A stretch of 33,982 bases of DNA from an uncultured Burkholderiales bacterium (GTDB lineage: Bacteria > Pseudomonadota > Gammaproteobacteria > Burkholderiales > Burkholderiaceae_C): contig CAIKNE010000091.1 of assembly GCA_903828695.1 (NCBI GenBank), forward strand, positions 1 to 33,982. Direction: 5' to 3'. The stretch's first letter is position 1. The number at the start of each line of letters is the position of its first letter. Shown piece by piece: positions 1 to 6,412 of this stretch. A program made the translations under genes and the position numbers. The notes beneath the pieces are model-generated. The model ran no database searches and had not been told where the DNA came from. It worked only from the letters and a program-made list of their open reading frames with translations.

Positions 1-381
1 GAAACAGGTCTGTCTGTCATCTTTGTCACTCACGATATTGGAGCAGCCGTTGAAGTGTCAGACAGAATTGCCGTAATGTACGGTGGACGGATTGTGGAAG
101 TTGGCGGGGTAGAGTGTATTGTCACAAAACCCCGTCATCCTTATACACAGGGGCTTTTGGCATCTGTTGTCAACCATGAAAATCGTGGAAGTCCTTTAAT
201 CACTATCGCAGGTTCACCACCGGATTTAAGAGATCTACCAGTTGGTTGCAGCTACGCACCTCGTTGTCAAAGAGCGCAAACCAAATGCTTTTCTGAACAA
301 CCGGAACTCTCAACTATTCCTCCAATGATAGGTTCAACGATGGGTTCAACTAGTTATGCATGTTGGAATCCTTTCAGCTAA
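1..381 (+). CDS. Oligopeptide/dipeptide ABC transporter ATP-binding protein, C-terminal part
   Basis: The reading frame is open from base 1, so the gene is cut by the window edge and only its last 126 residues are present. The fragment starts just before the H-loop (VTHD) of an ABC ATPase, so Walker A, the signature motif and Walker B lie upstream. After the ATPase core comes the typical C-terminal oligopeptide-transporter extension (RHPYTQGLL, then PPDLRDLP) and a cysteine cluster (GCSYAPRC...C...CW). This extension is characteristic of the OppD/OppF/DppD/DppF group, which powers peptide uptake at the inner membrane; several members are reported to bind an iron-sulfur cluster through these cysteines. 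The ending (PP-rich linker, single fused C-domain) does not tell OppF from DppF or a combined ATPase. Family assignment is firm; substrate is unknown. Confidence 0.9.
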   Translation, partial: ETGLSVIFVTHDIGAAVEVSDRIAVMYGGRIVEVGGVECIVTKPRHPYTQGLLASVVNHENRGSPLITIAGSPPDLRDLPVGCSYAPRCQRAQTKCFSEQPELSTIPPMIGSTMGSTSYACWNPFS

Positions 382-452
382 ACGCAGTTCTAACTTAAGA
401 TTACTAGAGAGTTTCTAAGAATTCTCTGCTATCTACGATATGGCCTCTCCTG

Positions 453-539
453 ATGCAAAGAGCGTACGTGGCTCCAAAGGGCGATCCGCGAATGGCTCCA
501 TTAATTGATCCGCTACTGGCTCCAATGCGTGATCCTTGA
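453..539 (+). CDS. Candidate 28-residue repeat microprotein
   Basis: An open frame from ATG 453 to TGA 537-539 encodes 28 residues, of which the last 23 are three copies of an octapeptide with an Ala-Pro and an Asp-Pro step in each (APKGDPRM, APLIDPLL, APMRDP). The frame is open upstream back to a TAG at 405-407. No ribosome binding site is evident before ATG 453, and a fragment of a decayed longer repeat protein is equally possible. The case for coding rests only on the preserved frame across three units. Low confidence that it is translated. Confidence 0.2.
   Translation: MQRAYVAPKGDPRMAPLIDPLLAPMRDP
468..539 (+). repeat. Three tandem 24-bp units
   Basis: Three direct units begin at 468, 492 and 516. 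Each carries TGGCTCCA at the same place (469, 493, 517) and GATCC at a fixed distance (483, 507, 531), with a variable middle. The period is exactly 24 bp, a multiple of three, so the frame is kept. Read in frame from ATG 453 the repeat gives three copies of an eight-residue pattern, hydrophobic-A-P-x-x-D-P-x, ending at a TGA at 537-539. Variable positions between copies suggest an old repeat rather than a recent slippage product. Confidence 0.75.
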
Positions 540-728
540 CAAAAGGTAACTACTCAATCCTCAGTATGGGTATCAACTGAGATCGATAAATGAATGACTA
601 AAAAGATTGCGGAGCTAAGATAATATGATTACCCCTCCATTTACAACCAATTTAAGCCCCAAATTAACGAACTGGATAATGAGATTGTGCAAAGTGGATA
701 AAAAGTGGATAACGCTTTTACTTTACAC

Positions 729-761
729 CAAAAATAAAACCCTCGAGATTTCTCTGGAGGG
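729..761 (-). terminator. Rho-independent terminator of tRNA-Lys
   Basis: On the minus strand the stem CCCTC...GAGGG (740-761), with an inner AGA/TCT pairing around a GAAA loop, is followed by a T-rich tail TTTTATTTTT (730-739). It lies about 30 bases beyond the 3' end of the tRNA, in the right orientation. Confidence 0.75.
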
Positions 762-791
762 CTCTAAGTTGTTGATTTTACTCAATTTTTT

Positions 792-867
792 TGGTGGGAC
801 GTGCGGGGGTCGAACCCACGACAAACGGATTAAAAGTCCGCTGCTCTACCAACTGAGCTAACGTCCC
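792..867 (-). tRNA. tRNA-Lys (anticodon UUU)
   Basis: The minus strand folds as a standard 76-nt tRNA: acceptor stem GGGACGT/ACGTCCC, D-arm with AGCTCAGTTGGTAGAGC, anticodon stem-loop with CTTTTAA giving anticodon UUU, T-arm GTGGGTTCGACCCCCGC, discriminator A and an encoded CCA. It is a single gene with its own promoter (905-933) and terminator (729-761), so it is probably a monocistronic transcript. Confidence 0.97.
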
Positions 868-904
868 CCAACCCAGAAAACTCATCGTTATCCGGGAAAC
901 AAAT

Positions 905-933
905 ATTATAGCTTGTTTTATGGATTGATTCAA
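905..933 (-). promoter_or_regulatory. Sigma-70 promoter of tRNA-Lys
   Basis: On the minus strand a -35 element TTGAAT (928-933) and a perfect -10 element TATAAT (905-910) are separated by exactly 17 bases. The expected start of transcription is near 897, giving a leader of about 30 nt before the tRNA. A C/G-rich stretch (CCCGG) follows the -10 box, as is common in stable-RNA promoters under stringent control. Confidence 0.8.
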
Positions 934-1087
934 TCATCCTCATAGTAAAAATCACATTAAGACTGTAATTTGAAACCAAATTATTTAATGTTTAGCTATT
1001 TTGAATGGACTTTGGGATTTCGATCTGTATCGTGCAAAACTAAACGACTGAAATCAAGGCTAATGGATTGGAAATATGAAGGCCTTA

Positions 1088-1912
1088 CTAAGTCGCATTT
1101 AATGCCAGTTGATCACAAATCCAACCGGCTGCACACAAGCCGAATGTGGAGGTAACGCTGACAGAAGATCCATAGCCATGACAATTGAGTGTGCCGTCGT
1201 TAGTGATATCACAGCTAGCATCGGGGCCCTTCACAGACTCCGTGCTGAAAACACACTGCAGACCTATAGGCTTGCCCTCTCGCGCTGCATGGTGCTCCTT
1301 TCTTAAACGAGTACGTAGCTGAGCAAGTAAAGGGTCGTGCGTAACCTTTGCTAGATCTTGAATCTCAACTTTATGGGCCAATCGCTTGCCACCGGCCGCG
1401 CCTACTGTAATAAAAGGTAGAGGATGCAAAGCAGAGCGCTGGCTCTGGCTCTGGATGAGCGAAGCGGCAATGGCCACTTTGGCCTTGACTTGATCGCAAG
1501 CGTCAACCACAGCTGAGATCGGCACACTTGAAATTTGCTCCCAAATCAATCCCCAATTTTCGGGAGTTACGAACTCATCGATGCAATTGACCTTGCACTC
1601 TGGATTTATTTGACCTATTCGGTCTCTCATTGCAAGCACCTTTGACATGCCTAGCGTACCGGTCAATGCATGAATTTGGCGATTCACATTAGACTCAGAG
1701 ATGTGATCCATATCAATCAAGGATATAGTTCCTACCCCGCTTCTGGCCAAGCCCTCAGCAGTCCAAGAACCAACGCCACCGATACCGACCACAACCACGT
1801 GCGCGCCAGCAATCGCATTGGCACCGGAGACTCCGTAGAGTCTTGTCAGACCTGCAAATCTTCTTTGAAAAGGCAGGTCTAGGTCAGTTTTGTCACTATC
1901 CAAGTTGATCAT
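1088..1912 (-). CDS. tcdA: tRNA threonylcarbamoyladenosine dehydratase (TcdA/CsdL, ThiF family)
   Basis: The protein (274 residues from ATG 1912) is an E1-like adenylating enzyme of the ThiF/MoeB/HesA family. It opens with RRFAGLTRLYG, typical of TcdA, followed by the nucleotide-binding loop GIGGVGSW (residues 43-50), the LIDMDHISESNVNRQ segment that holds the Asp and Arg for ATP binding, and a TcdA-type C-terminal half. TcdA uses ATP to cyclise t6A37 to ct6A37 in tRNAs reading ANN codons. The frame extends upstream to a TTG at 1946-1948; ATG 1912 is preferred because the conserved part begins about 15 residues after it, but neither start has a clear ribosome binding site. It lies 57 nt after the YeeE-type permease on the same strand, so the two are probably cotranscribed. 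Function is confident from family; the start is not. Confidence 0.9.
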   Translation of the reverse strand: MINLDSDKTDLDLPFQRRFAGLTRLYGVSGANAIAGAHVVVVGIGGVGSWTAEGLARSGVGTISLIDMDHISESNVNRQIHALTGTLGMSKVLAMRDRIGQINPECKVNCIDEFVTPENWGLIWEQISSVPISAVVDACDQVKAKVAIAASLIQSQSQRSALHPLPFITVGAAGGKRLAHKVEIQDLAKVTHDPLLAQLRTRLRKEHHAAREGKPIGLQCVFSTESVKGPDASCDITNDGTLNCHGYGSSVSVTSTFGLCAAGWICDQLALNAT

Positions 1913-1969
1913 TTGGGTTTTTAAAAATAATGAATCAATCACGTGCAAGCATAATCATGGCCTAACACC

Positions 1970-3058
1970 TCAGCCCCTGGAGCGAATAACCAGACAAGCC
2001 CAGGCACCCAATAAAATACCCATAAGTGCAGAGGTGGCGTTCATGCTGAGCGTGGAGATTCCGCTGATGCCTTGCCCCACCGAGCACCCAAGAGCCGTGA
2101 CACCACCGATCCCCATAAGGGCAGCACCAGTGAGGTGAAGACCTAAATCTTCAACTTGCTTAAATCCCTCCCACTTAAAAGTATGACTACTTAGAGCACT
2201 GACCAAGGCCCCTGTAAAGACGCCAATAACAGAGGCTACCCCAAGACTCAGGACATTTGATTGATCACTATAGAACTCTAACCAGTTGAAAAAATAAGCA
2301 ACGGGTCCAACGAAACTAAAAGCCTCTATGCGCGCAGACTTTGTGGCAACGTAGAGCTCCTCTAATGTATCTGGGTTCTCTGAAACGTAACCGAGATGTC
2401 CAGATACCCACCAAATAGCAACAAACAAAGCACCCACACTCAGTCCCGTGAACAGATTCGAAGATTGCCTAGCCTGCTTAAAACAAAGGATTACGCAAAG
2501 TGTGAACAGCGAAACGATGATGCCAGTCCATCCCAATTGAGCTGTGGAGCCATAACCAAAAAGATTGGACCAAGTCGCACCATTTGCAATATTAAGAAAG
2601 AGTTGATCTACAGTTGCAACACGCATTACGGCAAACACTCCCTTTATCGTCATAAATGCAAAAGCGCCCATGACGATCAATACGATAAGCGACTTCAGGT
2701 TGCCTGAGCCAGCACGTACCAAGGACTTTAGACCACATCCGGACGATAAAACCATACCAAAACCAAACAACAACCCACCAACGATCGTTGATGCCCAGGA
2801 CCATTTGGTAGAAAAATAAAGGGTGTTAGTAGGATCAATCTGTGAATTCACAGACAAAACACCAAAGCCTAACATGGTGATCGCACTTGCCATCATCCAC
2901 TGAAAAGCTCTCCCCCAGTCTCCCATTAGATAGACATCGGCAATTGCTCCCATCGTACAAAAATGACTGCGCTGAGCAAGAAAACCGAGCAAAAAAGAGA
3001 CGATGAAAGTGCACCATAGCACCTCATTGATTAGAAATTGAAATTCTGGGATGGTCAT
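1970..3058 (-). CDS. YeeE/YedE (TsuA-type) thiosulfate/sulfur-compound permease
   Basis: This 362-residue integral membrane protein has about nine or more hydrophobic segments and the family signature built on three conserved cysteines: QRSHFCTMG (C34), SSGCGLKSL (C108) and LGCSVGQG (C325). In the characterised member of this family these cysteines line the thiosulfate path through the inner membrane. Full-length, single-polypeptide forms like this carry both halves of the family fold, so it is not one of the short split YeeE/YedE proteins. The ATG start at 3056-3058 precedes a hydrophobic N terminus; there is no strong Shine-Dalgarno site. The next gene on the strand is tcdA. Substrate may be thiosulfate or another reduced sulfur species; no sulfur-oxidation or cysteine-synthesis genes are adjacent to settle this. 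Confidence 0.88.
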   Translation of the reverse strand: MTIPEFQFLINEVLWCTFIVSFLLGFLAQRSHFCTMGAIADVYLMGDWGRAFQWMMASAITMLGFGVLSVNSQIDPTNTLYFSTKWSWASTIVGGLLFGFGMVLSSGCGLKSLVRAGSGNLKSLIVLIVMGAFAFMTIKGVFAVMRVATVDQLFLNIANGATWSNLFGYGSTAQLGWTGIIVSLFTLCVILCFKQARQSSNLFTGLSVGALFVAIWWVSGHLGYVSENPDTLEELYVATKSARIEAFSFVGPVAYFFNWLEFYSDQSNVLSLGVASVIGVFTGALVSALSSHTFKWEGFKQVEDLGLHLTGAALMGIGGVTALGCSVGQGISGISTLSMNATSALMGILLGAWACLVIRSRG

Positions 3059-3059
3059 T

Positions 3060-3140
3060 TCGGTTATAAATCATTATTTGTAAAATCGGATGTCGAGCAC
3101 AATCAATGATTTTAATGAACGGTTCTTTGTAAATAACCGA
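3060..3140. repeat. Inverted repeat flanking the upstream region of the permease gene
   Basis: TCGGTTAT at 3060-3067 and ATAACCGA at 3133-3140 form a perfect 8-bp inverted repeat about 65 bases apart. The first arm is directly next to the permease start codon. The spacing is too long for a normal terminator; it could be a pair of operator half-sites or coincidence. Confidence 0.35.
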
Positions 3141-3148
3141 ATTCAATC

Positions 3149-3192
3149 AAAAAAACAGGCCTCTTTCAAGGGAGGTAATTACTCCCCCCTTG
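3149..3192 (-). terminator. Terminator after cpoB
   Basis: On the minus strand a 9-bp stem CAAGGGGGG/CCTCCCTTG (with one G-T pair and a 9-nt loop, 3167-3192) is followed after about 11 bases by seven T residues (3149-3155). It sits just past the cpoB stop codon, where the tolB-pal-cpoB transcript would end. The gap between stem and T-run makes it less than ideal. Confidence 0.55.
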
Positions 3193-3209
3193 TAAACATC
3201 TAGCCGAAT

Positions 3210-3974
3210 TTACTTTAGGCGAGCAATGCGCTCCTTAGCGGCAGCAGCAGCCTCGGAATCAGGGTACATCTTGATAAGGTCATCCCAAGTCTTTCTGGCT
3301 GCTTTTGTGTCTTTCATATCTAATTGACAATTGGACATAGACAACATCGCCTCCGCAGCTCTGGGATGTTTGGCATCTAGGGACAGCAACAATTTGAAGT
3401 TTGCTATGGCGTCCTTGTACTCACGCGTTGCGTACTGCGAATTACCTAACCAAAAGAGGCTTGATATTTTGTAGGCAGTCAGGGGGCGACGTCTTAAAAA
3501 ATCATTAAAAGACTGGGTACTGGAGACAAAGTCACCCTTTTTGAAAAAATCTAAAGCGGATTCAAATTCCTTTTTTTCATTTTGGTCGACCATAAACTCT
3601 TTACCGTCTATGGTCACCCGAACGGGTTCAAGATTCGCAAACCGTGCATCAATCGTTTGCAGTAAATCTTTAAGTTTTCGCTGCGTATCGGATAATTCTT
3701 TAGAGAGGGCGTCTTTCTCGCCTCTGAGCGTAGCAATTTCCGCTCTCAAGCCCTCCAACGTGTTGGCCTCATCTAGCATGCTGCGCTTTGTTTTCTCATC
3801 CTCTGCTTCGCTACGCTGCTGAAAAAGTTTGAAATCTTCAAGACGCTGGCGAATCTCCAATATGGCTTTTCTTGCATCTTCATCCTCAAAGATAGCCGCT
3901 TGGGCATTGAAAGACCCTAGCAAGGCAAGCGTCAAAAAGCAGCGCGCAACAATGATCAAAAAATTTTTATTCAT
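3210..3974 (-). CDS. cpoB: Cell division coordinator CpoB (YbgF), Tol-Pal system periplasmic protein
   Basis: The 254-residue product has an N-terminal signal peptide (NKNFLIIV, hydrophobic core, cleavage after AQA), then a heptad-like coiled coil rich in E, K, R and L (about residues 30-110), and TPR repeats in the C-terminal half (ALDFFKKGDF, LFWLGNSQYATREYKDAI, AEAMLSMSNCQ). That is the CpoB/YbgF layout: a trimerising coiled coil plus TPR domain in the periplasm that links peptidoglycan synthesis with outer-membrane constriction through TolA and PBP1b in E. coli. It follows pal by 10 nt and closes the tolB-pal-cpoB unit. An in-frame TTG at 3981-3983 is possible, but ATG 3974 gives a normal signal peptide. 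Confidence 0.92.
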   Translation of the reverse strand: MNKNFLIIVARCFLTLALLGSFNAQAAIFEDEDARKAILEIRQRLEDFKLFQQRSEAEDEKTKRSMLDEANTLEGLRAEIATLRGEKDALSKELSDTQRKLKDLLQTIDARFANLEPVRVTIDGKEFMVDQNEKKEFESALDFFKKGDFVSSTQSFNDFLRRRPLTAYKISSLFWLGNSQYATREYKDAIANFKLLLSLDAKHPRAAEAMLSMSNCQLDMKDTKAARKTWDDLIKMYPDSEAAAAAKERIARLK

Positions 3975-3984
3975 ATAAAACAAT

Positions 3985-4527
3985 TCAACGGTACGTTATT
4001 TCAGCGCGCCTATTTTGAGCATATGCATTTTCATCACTGCCCAAGGCTGCGGGCTTTTCCTTACCGTAACTGATTGACTCGAGTTGAGAGTCAGGCACAC
4101 CAGAGACTGACAGAGCTTTTTTCACTGCGTCTGAGCGTTTTTGCCCCAGCGCTAAGTTGTATTCTCGACCACCGCGCTCATCCGTGTGCCCTTCGATCGA
4201 GACCCTACGTGCGGGATTAGCAAGAAGGAACTTTGCATTCGCATTGATAAGTGCTTGAAACTCTGGCTTAACAACAAAACTGTCTAAGTCAAAATAAACA
4301 ATACGGGCTACACCTGCAGGTCCCAAATCCATCCCAGGCAAAGACTTAGGATCAACGGCGTCAACCGCTGATACATTGGAGCTTGAATAGCTATTGCTCC
4401 CCACCTCACTTGCCGTTTTATCGTAAACGGGCACATTGCGAATAGGAACGCTAGAGGAACAAGCGACTAAAAAAAGGGCAACCAGCAAGTAGAGCAGGTT
4501 TTGGTGGTTAAGAAATTTTTTGAACAT
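3985..4527 (-). CDS. pal: Peptidoglycan-associated lipoprotein Pal
   Basis: The 180-residue protein begins with a lipoprotein signal peptide ending in a lipobox LVAC (lipidated Cys23), then a Ser-rich linker of about 50 residues and an OmpA-like peptidoglycan-binding domain with the Pal signature GHTDERGGREYNLALGQKR. Pal anchors the outer membrane to peptidoglycan and interacts with TolB. A Shine-Dalgarno GGAG lies 9 nt before ATG 4527. It lies between tolB (upstream, after a 265-nt spacer) and cpoB (10 nt downstream). Length and motif are typical; confidence is high. Confidence 0.97.
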   Translation of the reverse strand: MFKKFLNHQNLLYLLVALFLVACSSSVPIRNVPVYDKTASEVGSNSYSSSNVSAVDAVDPKSLPGMDLGPAGVARIVYFDLDSFVVKPEFQALINANAKFLLANPARRVSIEGHTDERGGREYNLALGQKRSDAVKKALSVSGVPDSQLESISYGKEKPAALGSDENAYAQNRRAEITYR

Positions 4528-4792
4528 TAAATACTCCGAAAGAAAACTTTGTTGATGATTCTAAATTTATTTATCCAAGGCGAATACAAAGCGAATACAA
4601 AGCAAATACAAAACACGTATATTGAACTCCCCTAAATCTTAGCTTCGGTTTAGCATTCTGGGCGCATACTCAGTGAGAGGGGGTACCTCTTCAGCGCCGG
4701 TGCACCGTTGCGCTAGGTTGCCTTGCACCAGTCTTAGCTTCACCTGAGTCTGCCATGGCTTTACACGGAGATGATTGGGGAGGCTAATTCGT
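4528..4792. other. 265-nt spacer between tolB and pal
   Basis: This spacer is long for neighbouring genes of one operon. It includes a triple 11-bp repeat (4580-4612) close to pal. No clear terminator or sigma-70 promoter pair was found, though the spacer is a natural place for a separate pal promoter. A minus-strand open frame (4639-4875) crosses it but starts inside tolB in another frame and looks like chance. Confidence 0.6.
4580..4612. repeat. Three tandem 11-bp units upstream of pal
   Basis: GCGAATACAAA at 4580-4590 and again at 4591-4601 is followed by GCAAATACAAA at 4602-4612: three head-to-tail copies with one substitution. On the minus strand (the pal sense) the unit reads TTTGTATTCGC. 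The 11-bp period is about one turn of DNA, so all copies face the same side of the helix. It ends about 53 bases before the pal start codon. Confidence 0.85.
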
Positions 4793-6178
4793 TCAAGGTA
4801 ACTTATTGAAAGGCCCCCAATTAGGCTCCCGAATATCACCCGTTTGGCCCGCCAGTCGCGCGGTGATTCGTCCATCCAGTGAGGTGGTCATGAGGGCCTC
4901 TTTGCCTTGTATTTGGGTTGCATAAACGATTAATTTGCCATTTGGAGCAAAACTGGGCCTCTCATCTGCAATGGTTGGCGTAATTTGCGTCACCTTATCT
5001 GAGCTAAGCTCTTGGATGCTTACCTTAAATTGACCAGAGATACGTGAAATGTATGCAAGCCACTTACCGTCTGAACTGATGGCCGGGGAGATGTTGTAAT
5101 TTCCAGCAAAAGTCACTCTTTGAACGGGTCCGCCCATTGCCGGAATTCTGTAAATCTGGGGCATCCCCCCCCTATCACTTACAAAGTAGATCGCCGTTCC
5201 ATCCGGTGTAAAAACGGGTTCGGTATCGATACTCGAAGATGAGGTTAAACGCCTTGGCTCACCCCCTGCCGCATCAATTAAAAAAAGCTGAGAGCCGCCG
5301 TCCCGGCTCAAAGTGACGGCCAAAGTTTTACCGTCGGGAGACCAACTTGGAGCGCTGTTAGAGCCCTTAAAGTTAGCCAGCACACGTCGCTTACCCGAGG
5401 CTACTTCGTGGATATAGACCACGGGTTTTCTGGATTCAAAGGAGACATAAGCCAGTTGCTGACCGCTTGGTGACCAGCTCGGCGAAATGATTGGCTCAGG
5501 GCTTGAGAGCGCAGCTTGTGCGTTCTCACCGTCTGCATCCGCAATCCAAAGGTGATACTTACCTGTATTTTTTGTAATGTAGGCGATGCGAGTTGAGAAA
5601 ATACCTTTATCACCGATCAACTTTTCATAAACATAGTCAGAGATGCGGTGTGAGACGAGCCTCAAATCAGCGGGCACTACCGCGTAACTTAGACCTCCCA
5701 AGTCTTGCCCTTTCACAATGTCCCACAACCGAAAACGCACGTCATAGCGCCCATCGGCTAGCTTGGTGATACTCCCGGTGACGAGTGCATCTACGTTTTT
5801 TTGACGAAACGCACTCACATCAGGCCTACTTGACTCATCCAAGGGTTGATTGGTGGAGAAACCTTTAAACTGTCCGCTGCGCTCTAAATCAGCAAAAATA
5901 ATTGCCGAGGGCTTCTGCGGGGAAGCCTCCTCGCCCTTGAAGGTTGCCATGGAAAAAGGGATTTGGGATAACCCGATCCCTGACACATCCACTCTAAACT
6001 GTGCGTTTGCATTGAAATGAACTAAACACCCTGCGAACATGCAAGCAATGGATAAAGCCCGCAGGGTCTGCTCGAACTGTAATCCCACGAGACGGCGCAA
6101 TCGGTCTAGGAAATAAACTGGGCGTTTGAGACTCGTGTCCAGGTTGGTTAGGGGGTTTGAGTAGCGTTGGTAAATCAT
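4793..6178 (-). CDS. tolB: Tol-Pal system beta-propeller protein TolB
   Basis: The 461-residue product has the TolB order: signal peptide ending ANAQ, an N-terminal alpha/beta domain (FRVDVSGIGLSQIPFS, then SAIIFADLERSGQF), and a six-bladed beta-propeller with repeated WSPDGK/FSPDG-type blades (SPSWSPSGQQLAYVS, PSWSPDGKTLAVT, PVFTPDGTAIYFVSDRGG, SSDGKWLAYIS, ending WGPF). TolB is periplasmic and binds Pal and TolA. Typical homologues are about 430 residues; here about 40 residues precede the hydrophobic signal core, so translation may really begin at a later GTG near residue 31. A G8 tract lies in the codons at 5165-5172. tolQ, tolR and tolA are not next to it; a divergent glycosyltransferase is. 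Confidence 0.95.
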   Translation of the reverse strand: MIYQRYSNPLTNLDTSLKRPVYFLDRLRRLVGLQFEQTLRALSIACMFAGCLVHFNANAQFRVDVSGIGLSQIPFSMATFKGEEASPQKPSAIIFADLERSGQFKGFSTNQPLDESSRPDVSAFRQKNVDALVTGSITKLADGRYDVRFRLWDIVKGQDLGGLSYAVVPADLRLVSHRISDYVYEKLIGDKGIFSTRIAYITKNTGKYHLWIADADGENAQAALSSPEPIISPSWSPSGQQLAYVSFESRKPVVYIHEVASGKRRVLANFKGSNSAPSWSPDGKTLAVTLSRDGGSQLFLIDAAGGEPRRLTSSSSIDTEPVFTPDGTAIYFVSDRGGMPQIYRIPAMGGPVQRVTFAGNYNISPAISSDGKWLAYISRISGQFKVSIQELSSDKVTQITPTIADERPSFAPNGKLIVYATQIQGKEALMTTSLDGRITARLAGQTGDIREPNWGPFNKLP

Positions 6179-6412
6179 GAGGATAGTCAGTTAACAAAGC
6201 AACAGTTAAAATCAACCGAATTATCTCCTTAATTAGGCGAAAAAAAGGTGATAAAAGGGCTAAAACACTATAAAAACAGCAACAATCCCCTTTTAAAGCA
6301 AGCAGATTTATTCACTCAACGATTATTGATGGATTTCGCCCTTAAAAAAGGGGACTTATCCTCCAAAACCAAACGGCCTCTGACCTCAATAGACTCTATA
6401 AACCTTCATAAA

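Larger units (their letters stand above)
382..791. other. Intergenic region between transporter gene and tRNA-Lys
   Basis: There is no convincing conventional gene in these 410 bases. They hold a triple 24-bp repeat with a tiny open frame (453-539), a 6-bp inverted repeat CTCAGT/ACTGAG at 560-581 without a T-run (a possible weak hairpin after the transporter gene), three TGGATAA motifs at about 673-712, two of which (693-701, 704-712) differ from a DnaA box only at the last base, and the terminator of the tRNA gene (729-761). Confidence 0.7.

Noticed and set aside
625-861. Plus-strand 78-codon open frame with GGAG 10 nt before its ATG
   Set aside because: Its second half (ending THDKRIKSPLLYQLS) is the antisense translation of tRNA-Lys, a well-known type of false gene, and the rest runs through the tRNA terminator.
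970-1155. Plus-strand 61-codon frame between tRNA promoter and tcdA
   Set aside because: It overlaps the 3' end of tcdA on the other strand, has no ribosome binding site and no recognisable features.
4639-4875. Minus-strand 78-codon frame across the tolB end and the tolB-pal spacer
   Set aside because: It starts inside tolB in another frame; composition and lack of a binding site suggest chance.
5165-5172. Phase variation of tolB, xseA, hemF or purD through their G tracts
   Set aside because: These are housekeeping genes in which switching off is unlikely to be selected; only the glycan-gene tracts are kept as candidates.
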